Shown here in pieces: positions 39,602-47,762 of a stretch of 61,228 nt of DNA. How positions within the stretch are numbered: the stretch's first letter is position 1; each line of letters opens with the position of its first letter. The notes beneath the pieces are model-generated. The model made no database searches. It saw nothing but the letters and a program-made list of their open reading frames with translations, and was not told where the DNA came from. This DNA comes from CAYWMQ01 sp964459635 (lineage in GTDB: Bacteria > Patescibacteriota > Minisyncoccia > Phycocordibacterales > UBA12088), in the NCBI GenBank assembly GCA_964459635.1, contig CAYWMQ010000003.1:1-61228 (forward strand), in the 5' to 3' direction. The position numbers were made by a program, and so were the translations under genes.

Positions 39602-39816
39602 GGCGTTAGTACATAGTGGATAGTGTAGAGTTTTGAGTGCAACGAAGCCCGAGATGCGCGATAGTATACGGCTGCTTGGATTTTGGATTAAAGGTTATGG
39701 ATTATAGATAGTAGTACGAATAAGACACGACAGCTCTATAATCTAAAATCACTTTTTCATATCTTGGTATCTCGCCTCCGTGCACACTCCGCACTCCACT
39801 TTCCACTTTTCGCTAC
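39602..39816. repeat. Heptamer arrays filling the spacer between the virB4 halves
   Basis: Three related patches: TTGGATT, TTGGATT, AAAGGTT, ATGGATT, ATAGATA at 39676-39712; a partner on the other side of 39740 (ATAATCTAAAATCAC); and, read on the minus strand from the TAA of the TraC-like gene, GTGAGTA, GCGAAAA, GTGGAAA, GTGGAGT, GCGGAGT (39776-39816). They interrupt an otherwise gapless operon. Confidence 0.75.
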
Positions 39817-40485
39817 TCACTTATTCGCCAGTTCGGACAGGGGTATCGGACGCTCGAGCTCACCGATGTTGAAGAGCTTGTAGTACAGCTCTATCACCTC
39901 CTCCGTACCAAGCTGTGCGACGCGTACGCCTGTGCGCGCCAGGCCCGTCTGCACCACCGAAATGCGTTGCTCAAGCTGGCTTCGGTACTCCTCAAAGAGT
40001 TGTGTGCTCAGGCGCGCGTCTTTGGTGCCGCCCGTAAGAGCACCGAGGCCTCCAAGCCCGCCCGAGCCTGTGGTGATCATGGGTGGCGCGTATGGCACTA
40101 TGAGAAAAAAGCTCTTCGTCATAATGCTTGAGCCTTCAACGAAGCCGCGAACGAAGTCGATGTACTCGCGCACCTGTATCTTCATGAGCTCCGACTGCTG
40201 TTCTATGTAGCGCTTCTCAAGGAGTGCCAGGTAGGGCCGTATGTCGAGCTCGCGGGACTGAACGAAAAATTGAAGCGAGAAGTCGAGTGAGTTCAAGAAC
40301 GTCTGGAACTGCACGAGAATAGCCGCCTGCTCATCTTCCGATTTAAGTGCAATGTTGAGGGAGCTTGCCATGAGCATGGCCCGCAAGCTGCCGTCCTTCA
40401 GGACCACAATACCATCGCGTACCTGCTCTATCGGCACGAAGTCCTGGCTCGCTTTTGCTTTTTTTGCTGTTTGTGAAAGTGCCAT
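39817..40485 (-). CDS. TraC-like protein: detached VirB4 N-terminal half
   Basis: The 222-aa protein contains VRDGIVVLKDGSLRAMLMASSLNIALKSEDEQAAILVQFQTFLNSLDFSLQFFVQSRELD, followed by KRYIEQQSELMKIQVREYIDFV. These are the usual N-terminal strand and helical segments of VirB4/TraC ATPases. It lacks any P-loop. Such split VirB4 proteins are known in Parcubacteria operons next to PrgI. The product probably docks on VirB4 (37769-39601), from which it is separated by repeat arrays. It starts 3 bases after prgI stops. Confidence 0.85.
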   Translation of the reverse strand: MALSQTAKKAKASQDFVPIEQVRDGIVVLKDGSLRAMLMASSLNIALKSEDEQAAILVQFQTFLNSLDFSLQFFVQSRELDIRPYLALLEKRYIEQQSELMKIQVREYIDFVRGFVEGSSIMTKSFFLIVPYAPPMITTGSGGLGGLGALTGGTKDARLSTQLFEEYRSQLEQRISVVQTGLARTGVRVAQLGTEEVIELYYKLFNIGELERPIPLSELANK

Positions 40486-40487
40486 AG

Positions 40488-40928
40488 TTATTTCTTCAAG
40501 GTTGTGGGCCGGCCTTGTTCCGTCGAATACAAGCTTTCCTTAATGTCGAGCGACCATGCGAGCTCTTTCAGCTTGCTTTCGGAAAGTGCGGGCACGACAG
40601 GCTTTGCGACAACGGGTGCGGCTATAGCCGCATCTGCCTTGCGCACAGGTGCGGCTTTTTTCCAGAGGTAGAGCTTGTTGCGTAACGTATAGAAGAACGC
40701 GCTTTCAAGAATGGCGATAAATGGCTGCGAGTTGACCTTGAAGAAGGACAGCGCGACCGCGAGAAGCACCACCGGTCCGCCCAAAAGCACAGCGAAAAAA
40801 AAGCCGGCCACAACAAACAGAAACACCGCGAAGCCGCCCGCCCCGGCGAGATAGATAGCTTGCTTCAGGGTGAGCGGCCCGAAAAGCTTGTCCTCAATGT
40901 CGATAAATTGTGGTACGGCAAATCGCAT
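40488..40928 (-). CDS. PrgI-family (VirB3-like) membrane protein
   Basis: This 146-aa protein begins RFAVPQFIDIEDKLFGPLTLKQAIYL, the PrgI signature. Two membrane helices (AGAGGFAVFLFVVAGFFFAVLL and PVVLLAVALSFF) follow, then NSQPFIAILESAFFYTLRNKLYLWKK and a soluble tail. PrgI/VirB3 proteins are inner-membrane partners of VirB4. Confidence 0.92.
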   Translation of the reverse strand: MRFAVPQFIDIEDKLFGPLTLKQAIYLAGAGGFAVFLFVVAGFFFAVLLGGPVVLLAVALSFFKVNSQPFIAILESAFFYTLRNKLYLWKKAAPVRKADAAIAAPVVAKPVVPALSESKLKELAWSLDIKESLYSTEQGRPTTLKK

Positions 40929-40931
40929 AGG

Positions 40932-41366
40932 CTAGTCGATGGGTTCTCGGTACGGGTCTACGGGACGCGCGGGTGTGTTTGTGGGCGCAGTGGCGGATGC
41001 TGCGGCTGCGTCATATGCAGCCTCTTCTTGCGCGGTTTCGGCATGGAGTGCTTCACTTAAGTGTTTGGCCACCGGGGCAAAGACGTGCTCCTGCACTTCC
41101 TTGGAGATAGGGTCAGCTACCTCCGGCCTGAGCCCCACCTCCTTGATGAGTGCCTGTCCGAAGTCCGTAGCATCCGTCATACCCATGAGTACGAAAAGCA
41201 CTTCTTGCTCCAGTGCGCCTGCTTGGTCTATGTGGAGCCCGTGTGCTTTTACCAGCTTGGCAAGTGCTTCCTTGTAGCTTGCGCTTTCAATGGCCTGCTG
41301 CAATGCGGGAGGAAGCGACTCCCACACTTTGCGTACGCCCTCTGTTAGCTGATTGTTTGGGTCCAT
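40932..41366 (-). CDS. Small helical protein of the secretion operon, unknown function
   Basis: In the 144-aa product helical Leu/Ala/Glu-rich segments (VWESLPPALQQAIESASYKEALAKLVKAHGL; FVLMGMTDATDFGQALIKEV) precede a Thr/Ala/Pro tail. AGGAAG lies 9 bases before ATG 41366, which decides the start. Similar small proteins precede PrgI in Parcubacteria operons. No enzymatic motif is seen. It may be a cytoplasmic adaptor. Confidence 0.6.
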   Translation of the reverse strand: MDPNNQLTEGVRKVWESLPPALQQAIESASYKEALAKLVKAHGLHIDQAGALEQEVLFVLMGMTDATDFGQALIKEVGLRPEVADPISKEVQEHVFAPVAKHLSEALHAETAQEEAAYDAAAASATAPTNTPARPVDPYREPID

Positions 41367-41389
41367 GATCAATTGCTTCCTAATGTGTA

Positions 41390-43936
41390 TTATGCCGAGC
41401 CAGTATCCTTTTCTTGCTGCTTCTTCATTTGCTCAAGAATTTTTGCAATTTCCTCTCCTTGGCGCTGCTCTTTCGACTTACCTCTCGATAGACGCTCTTG
41501 CGCTACGTACTCTCGTTTCCACTGTGCCAATGGAAGGCCGAAATTGGTGTCGCTGGCGAGTCGGTCGACCACTTGATCTTTTCGCTTCGCGCCCGCATCC
41601 TTCAGCGCCTGGGCGTAGTCATGATCTATCTTCTTCCGCGCCTCGAGCTTCTTTTCTGCCATCTTTTCTGCCACCTCATCGTCTTTAAGCATGGGGTTGG
41701 CGGAGATCATCTCAAGTCGTTGTGTATGCGCTTTCTTGCGTGCCTCAAGATGCGCCTTCTCTTCACCTATACGTTGCTGTATCTGCGCTTTGGCGTTCAT
41801 GTCCTGTGTGCGGCCAAGCTCTGCCTGAAGTTGGCTAAGTGTGCGCTGTACCTGTGCTATCTGCGGGTCGCGTTCTTGTGCGCGGGCGTAATTGATGACG
41901 CGAAGGTTGGTGGCCATGTCCGTCATGTCGGCGTGTTTTTGCGTTGTGAGCTCCTCCACCCTCTGTGTGTGGGCTGTGCGTTCGGCCGCACTCATACGTG
42001 ACCAGTTCTTCTCGCGTTGCTTATGGAGTGCGCCGAGCTCCGTGTTTGAAGCCTTGATGCGCCCAAGCGCCCCTTGGCTTGTAAGTACGCGCTTCTTCAT
42101 CACTTCGGCGGCGACAAGGTCGCTCTGTTTTTCTTTGATTTTCTCCGGATCCGTCTCCTTGCTGATTTCTTTATTCAGGTTGCCAATGGTACTGTCGAGG
42201 TGGCCCAGCGTGTCGGTAAGCTTACCTTCCACTTCAAGCTTAGCAGTCTCATCCGCATGTTCCGCTTCCAGCGCAGCGGCCTCCGCATCACGTGCAGCTT
42301 GTAGCCCCATCTGCTCGGATGCTTTATGTGCATCATCCACCTGTTCTTGCTTGAGGTCGCGTTTACGATTGTCCTCACCCGTTGGAGTAGGAGCGGCGAG
42401 CCACTTTTCGTACGCATTTTGCTTTTCAGCCATTTCTTTTTTCCAGCCTGTGTAGCCGCCCTTCTTGGCTTCGCCCAAGTAGCCCTGGGAGAGACCCTGC
42501 ACAAGTTTAGTGCCGCGCGGGTCAAAGCTAGCGCTTTTAACTTTATCTGCGGTCGGCTTAACAAAGCTTTCGCCAAAGAACGTACCAACCTTGGTGCGGG
42601 CAAACTTCGAGTTCTTGAACTTCGCCTCCGCAAGCTCCGTTGTCGCCCCCACACCTCGGCGCATGGTGTATGCGGCGGCGCCCACAGGTGCCATTACTCC
42701 TGCGCCGAATCCCATACCTGCGGTCTTTGCAATGTCGCTACCCGTCTTCATCATCACAGCCGCGCCCGCCGCGCCCATGTTCTTCGCCACGATGAGGCTT
42801 GCGATGAGGAAGCCTACCACCAAGACAAAATAGAGTATGAGCGCCATGGCGCCTATATTGCCTGTCGCCGCTCCCGAAAGGCTGGTGAGGTCGTTGGATG
42901 CAAAATAGCGAGCACTGAGCGAGGTGGTAAGCTTCCACGAGATCCAGAACATCAAGAACATTGCCGGTGCAAAGAATGACTGCGATAAGAGCTCCTTCCA
43001 CCACCACCTCCCGTGCCCTGTAATTTTGGTGACCCACATCACAAAGGTCACGGGCGATATGATGAGCAAAAAGACCAGCTTGACGAAGCGCCCGATGAGG
43101 AGGAGTGCGGCCGCGCCAAAAATGAACGTCATTACCGCAAAAAGGATACTGCCGAGTGCGCCAATATACATAATGCGCTTCTGCATATCCTCCGTTGCAC
43201 CGGGCGTTGCGTTGGTAAAGGAAAAAATGCTTATGAGCTTCAGCTGTCCCCACCACGCACCGGCCAAGCCGTCACCGATACACTTGCTGTCGGTAAAGTT
43301 TGCCGCCGCGACCTGCTGGCCACATGCCGACCCGTCGAGGTCCGGACGTGCTTGTGTGATCAGAAGGGTATATATCTCCGTCGCGGCAAGGTTGGACACG
43401 TCTATCACTACTTTCGTAAAAAGCATGCTGAAATTTACGAAGATGGCCGCAAGAATAACTTTGAATAATAGCGATTTGTCGCCATAGCTCGATATTCCCA
43501 TGATCATCGCGAGGCCGATGAATATGGTGAGAAACACCAAGAACACGTTGGTGAGATCGCGTATTACTATCCAGGCATCCACAACACCCGGCATTTCTCC
43601 CACGAGCTGGCCCATACCCACCACAAGCTCCGCCACGGCGAAGTTAAGCAGTATAGCTGCGCCCCCCGCAAACCACGCCATGAGAGACATGATGCCGTAC
43701 GAGGCCCAGGCCATACAGCCCCACAGTATCGAGCCACCTCCGCCGTCAAAACAGCCGAATTCCGGTGTCTCGGTGTTAGCCGCTTTGTTCGGGTTGGTCT
43801 GCATCACCTGAGCCGGCCCTTGTGCATACACGAGCGCATCGCTTGCGGGTGCCAGCACGGACAAGCCTATGCACAGCACAAAGGCCAGCATAAGTATGCG
43901 CGAGGTGCTTTGGTGTACGTGTAGAGCTTTAAACAT
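41390..43936 (-). CDS. VirB6/TrbL-like membrane channel protein with long coiled-coil tail
   Basis: The 848-aa product has a signal-like N-terminus (about 1-38), then six or more hydrophobic helices between about 70 and 400, including WASYGIMSLMAWFAGGAAILLNFAVAELV, VFLVFLTIFIGLAMIMGI and the TrbL-like FVKLVFLLIISPVTFVMWV. The rest, about 430-848, is a charged coiled coil (AEKQNAYEKWL, DAEAAALEAEHADETAKLEVEG, then Lys/Glu/Gln-rich), much longer than the tail of Agrobacterium VirB6. It would form the inner-membrane pore, with a large cytoplasmic arm. Confidence 0.85.
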   Translation of the reverse strand: MFKALHVHQSTSRILMLAFVLCIGLSVLAPASDALVYAQGPAQVMQTNPNKAANTETPEFGCFDGGGGSILWGCMAWASYGIMSLMAWFAGGAAILLNFAVAELVVGMGQLVGEMPGVVDAWIVIRDLTNVFLVFLTIFIGLAMIMGISSYGDKSLLFKVILAAIFVNFSMLFTKVVIDVSNLAATEIYTLLITQARPDLDGSACGQQVAAANFTDSKCIGDGLAGAWWGQLKLISIFSFTNATPGATEDMQKRIMYIGALGSILFAVMTFIFGAAALLLIGRFVKLVFLLIISPVTFVMWVTKITGHGRWWWKELLSQSFFAPAMFLMFWISWKLTTSLSARYFASNDLTSLSGAATGNIGAMALILYFVLVVGFLIASLIVAKNMGAAGAAVMMKTGSDIAKTAGMGFGAGVMAPVGAAAYTMRRGVGATTELAEAKFKNSKFARTKVGTFFGESFVKPTADKVKSASFDPRGTKLVQGLSQGYLGEAKKGGYTGWKKEMAEKQNAYEKWLAAPTPTGEDNRKRDLKQEQVDDAHKASEQMGLQAARDAEAAALEAEHADETAKLEVEGKLTDTLGHLDSTIGNLNKEISKETDPEKIKEKQSDLVAAEVMKKRVLTSQGALGRIKASNTELGALHKQREKNWSRMSAAERTAHTQRVEELTTQKHADMTDMATNLRVINYARAQERDPQIAQVQRTLSQLQAELGRTQDMNAKAQIQQRIGEEKAHLEARKKAHTQRLEMISANPMLKDDEVAEKMAEKKLEARKKIDHDYAQALKDAGAKRKDQVVDRLASDTNFGLPLAQWKREYVAQERLSRGKSKEQRQGEEIAKILEQMKKQQEKDTGSA

Positions 43937-43941
43937 GCGTG

Positions 43942-45510
43942 TTATGCGCCGGCTGTCGGTGCGGGAGGAGGTGGTGGCGGGAGTGTACCTCCTCCGGTAT
44001 CGGTACCACCTCCGCCCGTGTCTGTACCACCTCCATCGGCCGGAGGCGGTGGCGGCGGCGGTGTGCTACCTCCACCTCCCGTGTCGGTTCCGCCTCCTCC
44101 AGCCGGCGCGGGCGGCGGGGGTGGCGGCGGTGGTGTCGTTCCTCCACCACCCCCGGGATCTATAGGTGGCGGTGGCGGTGGTGGCGGTGCGCCCCCTCCA
44201 CCCCCTCCTCCGCCGGGCGGCGGGGGTGGAGGGGGTGGAGGCACGGGTGTGCCACTCTGCGCCGCGGCGCGTATTTCTGCGGCAAGCCTGTTAAGCACTG
44301 TCTCCGCTTGGCTGAGCTTCACTTGTGCGTTCGGGTCGTTCGGGTCTATGCCCGCGATGGCTGCACGAAGCTCGTTGAGAGGCGCAACGTACTGTATGAG
44401 GCCGGCACCTTGCGCCAATGCTATTTGCTGGTCAATGCGCGCTATGAGCGCCGCCTTACGTTGTTCGACAGCTTGCCTGCGTGCCTCAGTGATCTGGTCC
44501 AGGTACGAGACTCCAGTGTCGGGGTCTGCCTCGGTGATACCCAGCAGGCCGCCTGCACCTGTAAGTATTTCTCGTATAAGGTATGCAAAGAGTGCGTCGA
44601 GTATCTCCCCCACTTCATCCGCCGCTTCAAGCTGTGCGAGAGGCGAGTTGGTGGTTGAGTGTAGGTGCTGCGATATGAACTTTCCCGGAGTACACACTTC
44701 CCCGGAGCCATCCGGGCAGCGCATGGAAAACATGTTTTCCGCAAAACTCAGAAGGTTCATCTCGTAGCCGGACTTCCCGACAATGCGTGCCTTCATTTTT
44801 GTGTCTGCCTCCAGGAATGACCCCCATGGGTTGCTTGTCGGATCCATGGTCATGCGGAACCAACCCGGAAAACCACCCTGGGCGAAGTCTCCCGCCATAA
44901 ACGCGTCTATGTTCTCAACAACATCCGTGAGGCGGCACGCAAAAACCTCTTCTTTTGGTTGGTACCACGCAAGAGCCAAATTAATCATCAGGTCTAATCT
45001 GAACGGGCTGCATAAGAACTGTAGATCGGGATTGTTGAATATGAACTCTCCCGCCATCACATCCGCCATATCTATGAAGAACGCTTGCGGATCTTGCACA
45101 AAGGTCGGTGCACCCTCAAAGCCGGAGTTTATCCATTCTATGACGCTGGCGGTGATCATTTCGATGATGACGCGCTTAATTGCCCAAAGAATGGCATCCA
45201 TGATGCACTCTTTGCGTACGAGTGTGGTCGTGTTCTCAAGCTGTTGTCCTGTTTCCTGCACAGGCACGTACAAGCCGCCACCACCTACGACCCCTCCAAT
45301 AATGTCCAGCGGGTCCGTCCAGTCGATACCTTCGAGCCCCACCAAGCCACCTAGCCACGTGAGACCATCCGCTATCAAGTTCTCAATAGTACAAAATCCC
45401 TGAGCCTCTACCGGGCGTACCGACGGGATGAGCAAAGATGGCACCACAAAACTGACCACAAGGAGTGCGGCTGTGCACTTTCGGCCCAAGTTTTTTAGCA
45501 GTTGTTGCAT
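43942..45510 (-). CDS. Secreted protein with Pro/Gly-rich low-complexity tail (secretion operon)
   Basis: The 522-aa product has a signal peptide (LLVVSFVVPSLLIPSVRPVEAQG), a helical body of about 400 residues with four or five Cys, and a coiled segment (EARRQAVEQRKAALIARIDQQIALAQ). The last ~110 residues alternate runs of Pro and Gly with repeated GGGTDTGGG units. The position just before VirB6 suggests a VirB5-like or surface-fibre component. The tail is encoded by a GC-rich, slippage-prone tract at 43950-44250. Confidence 0.65.
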   Translation of the reverse strand: MQQLLKNLGRKCTAALLVVSFVVPSLLIPSVRPVEAQGFCTIENLIADGLTWLGGLVGLEGIDWTDPLDIIGGVVGGGGLYVPVQETGQQLENTTTLVRKECIMDAILWAIKRVIIEMITASVIEWINSGFEGAPTFVQDPQAFFIDMADVMAGEFIFNNPDLQFLCSPFRLDLMINLALAWYQPKEEVFACRLTDVVENIDAFMAGDFAQGGFPGWFRMTMDPTSNPWGSFLEADTKMKARIVGKSGYEMNLLSFAENMFSMRCPDGSGEVCTPGKFISQHLHSTTNSPLAQLEAADEVGEILDALFAYLIREILTGAGGLLGITEADPDTGVSYLDQITEARRQAVEQRKAALIARIDQQIALAQGAGLIQYVAPLNELRAAIAGIDPNDPNAQVKLSQAETVLNRLAAEIRAAAQSGTPVPPPPPPPPPGGGGGGGGAPPPPPPPPIDPGGGGGTTPPPPPPPPAPAGGGGTDTGGGGSTPPPPPPPADGGGTDTGGGGTDTGGGTLPPPPPPAPTAGA

Positions 45511-45518
45511 CGGTGTTG

Positions 45519-46502
45519 TCAGGGTGTGCCGGTGGTCGAGCCCGGGTTCACACCCTTACTTTTCCGGTAGGTGTGAAAGTCTCCTATTGCTCGCTGTATG
45601 GCGGCGTAGTGCGGCTCGTATTTTCCGGTAGCCGCCGCCGCCGCCATCGGATCGTGCTCAACATTACCAAGTGCCTCCATGGTGTGTGCGTAGGCCAGGC
45701 TTGCATTTATGAAGTTGACGTGCAACGCAAGCGCGTCTTCGGGCACCGCAAGGCCCTGCATCTTTTTGGCAGCCTCGCGTATACGGGACAGTTGCACATC
45801 GAGCTCCGCTTTTGCTGTGATGTCTTTGTTCTGTATGAACTTTCCGATTAAGACAAGCTCATCCGTTTTGTTCTTCCCGACCGTTTCCACAAGTATCGCG
45901 AGCACTTGCGTGATATAGCTCACCGAAGCGTCCTGTGAGGGCGCAACAACTTGTATGCTGCTCGTGCCCACTTTTTCGGGCTCCACTGCCCATGCGCTTC
46001 GCGCCACAGCCTCATCAACCAACTTCTCCTGGTCTTCTTTACTGAGTTGTGTTCCCGTTTGACGAGCAAGCAGGTACGAGCCCATGATCTCCCGTGATAC
46101 GCGTTCGGTGAAGGTGAGTGAGCTTGTCGCCATGGTGAACATTGGTCCGGTGCTGCTTGATGCGGCGACAAGGTAGTCGTTGGCGGCGGCACGCTGCGGG
46201 TTGCGACCAAAGCCCACCTCATCTCCATCCTTCGTGCCATCGCCGTCGCTGTCCGGGTTCTTCGGGTCGGTGTCCCAAAGCACCTCTTCCCAATCACGCA
46301 GTCCGTCAGCGTCTGTGTCCAGCTCCTGTGTGCGTGCACGTACGGACGCAAGCTCGCTGTACGCGCCCAGGCTATCCGCCGGAGCGTAAGCTGCATCGTC
46401 GCGCGTATAAAGTACAAAAAGTGCAGCTATAAGACCCGCTGACACAAGTGGGAGCGCCACTACAAGAAAAGGCTTGCTTGGTAAATAATTTGAAAAACGC
46501 AT
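45519..46502 (-). CDS. Membrane-anchored thrombospondin type 3-like Ca-binding protein
   Basis: This 327-aa protein has one N-terminal helix (FLVVALPLVSAGLIAALFVLY), then two Asp-rich calcium-loop motifs, DTDADGLRDWEE and NPDSDGDGTKDGDE, typical of TSP3 repeats, then a mostly helical region. It is first in the secretion operon. ATG 46502 replaces the TTG start 9 bases upstream. It may organise the surface machine or sense Ca2+; both are guesses. Confidence 0.75.
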   Translation of the reverse strand: MRFSNYLPSKPFLVVALPLVSAGLIAALFVLYTRDDAAYAPADSLGAYSELASVRARTQELDTDADGLRDWEEVLWDTDPKNPDSDGDGTKDGDEVGFGRNPQRAAANDYLVAASSSTGPMFTMATSSLTFTERVSREIMGSYLLARQTGTQLSKEDQEKLVDEAVARSAWAVEPEKVGTSSIQVVAPSQDASVSYITQVLAILVETVGKNKTDELVLIGKFIQNKDITAKAELDVQLSRIREAAKKMQGLAVPEDALALHVNFINASLAYAHTMEALGNVEHDPMAAAAATGKYEPHYAAIQRAIGDFHTYRKSKGVNPGSTTGTP

Positions 46503-46650
46503 GCGATACAAGAAATGCCCCGGGCCGTACGGTCGTCTTTTACAGTATACGTTGTCCGTGAGTCCGCTTATAGGACAGTATGTGCAGAACTGTGGATTAA
46601 AGTGCCACCAGGCGCCCCCTCGACGTGCGCGAAGCGTTCTATGGCTATGC

Positions 46651-46679
46651 TTGTGTGCTGTACAAATATGTGCTATAGC
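46651..46679 (+). promoter_or_regulatory. Promoter of the lipoprotein at 46712
   Basis: TTGTGT (46651-46656) and TATAGC (46674-46679) are separated by 17 bases, with a leader of about 26 bases containing AAGGAGG (46699-46705), the strongest Shine-Dalgarno in the window. Confidence 0.6.
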
Positions 46680-46711
46680 GTATGTGGGGTTGCATAGAAA
46701 AGGAGGTCCCC

Positions 46712-47287
46712 ATGAGTACGTTAAAAAAACTACTGGTAGTGTTGCTGCTGCCGGTCATGTTGGCGGCGTGCACCAATATGGAAAGTATGGAGAAGCCGGA
46801 TTTTTCCGGTATTGGTGACCGGATTGTCGCCGGCGCGAAGACCGTGGCAAACACAGCCGCTGCACTTCCCAAGAACGTGCGCCACCAGTATGTAATAGAC
46901 GCGCCTGACGCCAGGCTCTACCAAGGGAGTAATACGGCCGCCCGTGCCAAGGCCTTTGACCGCTGCTGGGCTGATGCGGAGCGGGCTGCGGCGCAGGTGA
47001 AGAGTGGAAACAAGGTCAAAACTGTTGCAGGTGCAGCGGGCGGCGGCGCGGCAGGTTATGGCGTAAACCTCTTGCGTGGAAAGAGCTATATCGATAAGCT
47101 CAAGGATTACCCCTTGTTCACTGTCGCAGGCGCTGCTATTGGCTTCGGGGTGGCGACAGCTCTGAATGCCAATCTGCAGACGGAGGTCGCAGAACCCATC
47201 ATGGACGCCTGTATGAGCCAGGCAGGCTTCCGTTGGACTGGCCCGCCGCACGCGTGGGTCGAAAAAAGCAAGAAAAAATCAGAATAA
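46712..47287 (+). CDS. Lipoprotein with glycine-zipper-like segments
   Basis: The 191-aa protein has the signal MSTLKKLLVVLLLPVMLAACTN with lipobox (LAAC). Two Gly/Ala-rich hydrophobic stretches (VKTVAGAAGGGAAGYGVNLL and LFTVAGAAIGFGVATALNANL) resemble glycine-zipper membrane segments. A perfect AGGAGG site and a promoter precede it and a hairpin terminator follows, so it is a single-gene unit. It stands divergent from the secretion operon. Function unknown. Confidence 0.75.
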   Translation: MSTLKKLLVVLLLPVMLAACTNMESMEKPDFSGIGDRIVAGAKTVANTAAALPKNVRHQYVIDAPDARLYQGSNTAARAKAFDRCWADAERAAAQVKSGNKVKTVAGAAGGGAAGYGVNLLRGKSYIDKLKDYPLFTVAGAAIGFGVATALNANLQTEVAEPIMDACMSQAGFRWTGPPHAWVEKSKKKSE

Positions 47288-47294
47288 TTTGAAA

Positions 47295-47316
47295 GGCCGG
47301 CATTGTACTGCCGGCC
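47295..47316 (+). terminator. Terminator hairpin after the lipoprotein
   Basis: GGCCGGCA pairs with TGCCGGCC around TTGTAC, 8 bases after the stop. There is no long T-run. Confidence 0.6.
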
Positions 47317-47353
47317 CCTTCATATGCCTAATACTGTCATTCATGTGCGAGCC

Positions 47354-47635
47354 TTACGGAGCTCGCATCTTCATCACCTCGGCGCAGGATTTCTGCTTGA
47401 TCTGTCCCGTACTGATAAGCCTATTCATCGGCCTCCCCTGCTCTTTTGCCGCACGGCATGCAGTCTGGGCCCGTGCAAGGTCGCGTTTGTACGCGTCCTT
47501 TTTGAACCATTCGCCCACTGCGTCACATCCGCCCATCGTGCAGGCTATGTCTGCCCCCGGGGGGAAGCATCCGGCGAGCGGTGCGAGCATACATACCGCT
47601 ACGATAGCGGCAATGATGCTACGTTTGATCACCAT
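47354..47635 (-). CDS. Small Cys-rich lipoprotein
   Basis: This 93-aa protein has signal RSIIAAIVAVCMLAPLAGCFPP with a lipobox (LAGC), followed by a helical, Cys-containing body (ACTMGGCDAVGEW, ACRAAKEQG, SCAEV). AGGAGG sits about 10 bases before the ATG. A promoter (below) supports expression. Its neighbour on the other strand is a secreted protein, so this is a small surface-protein locus. Function unknown. Confidence 0.7.
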   Translation of the reverse strand: MVIKRSIIAAIVAVCMLAPLAGCFPPGADIACTMGGCDAVGEWFKKDAYKRDLARAQTACRAAKEQGRPMNRLISTGQIKQKSCAEVMKMRAP

Positions 47636-47681
47636 CCTCTCATCCTCCTTGTTTACACCCTCCGCTGAGGGTCTAAATCCT

Positions 47682-47709
47682 TATATAACATATTCCTCAT
47701 GAAAATCAA
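47682..47709 (-). promoter_or_regulatory. Promoter of the small Cys-rich lipoprotein
   Basis: On the minus strand TTGATT (47704-47709) and TATATA (47682-47687) are 16 bases apart, about 47 bases before the ATG. A hairpin ACCCTC-AGC-GGAGGGT lies in the leader. Confidence 0.55.
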
Positions 47710-47762
47710 GTGTGTGCATAAGACACATGCGCCGCGCAGAGCAAGCGTACTACAATGAGCTC

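Noticed and set aside
44018..44767. Gly/Pro-rich 249-codon plus-strand frame
   Set aside because: Complementary strand of the Pro/Gly tract of the secreted protein at 43942-45510; the repeats are palindromic in codon meaning, so both strands are open.
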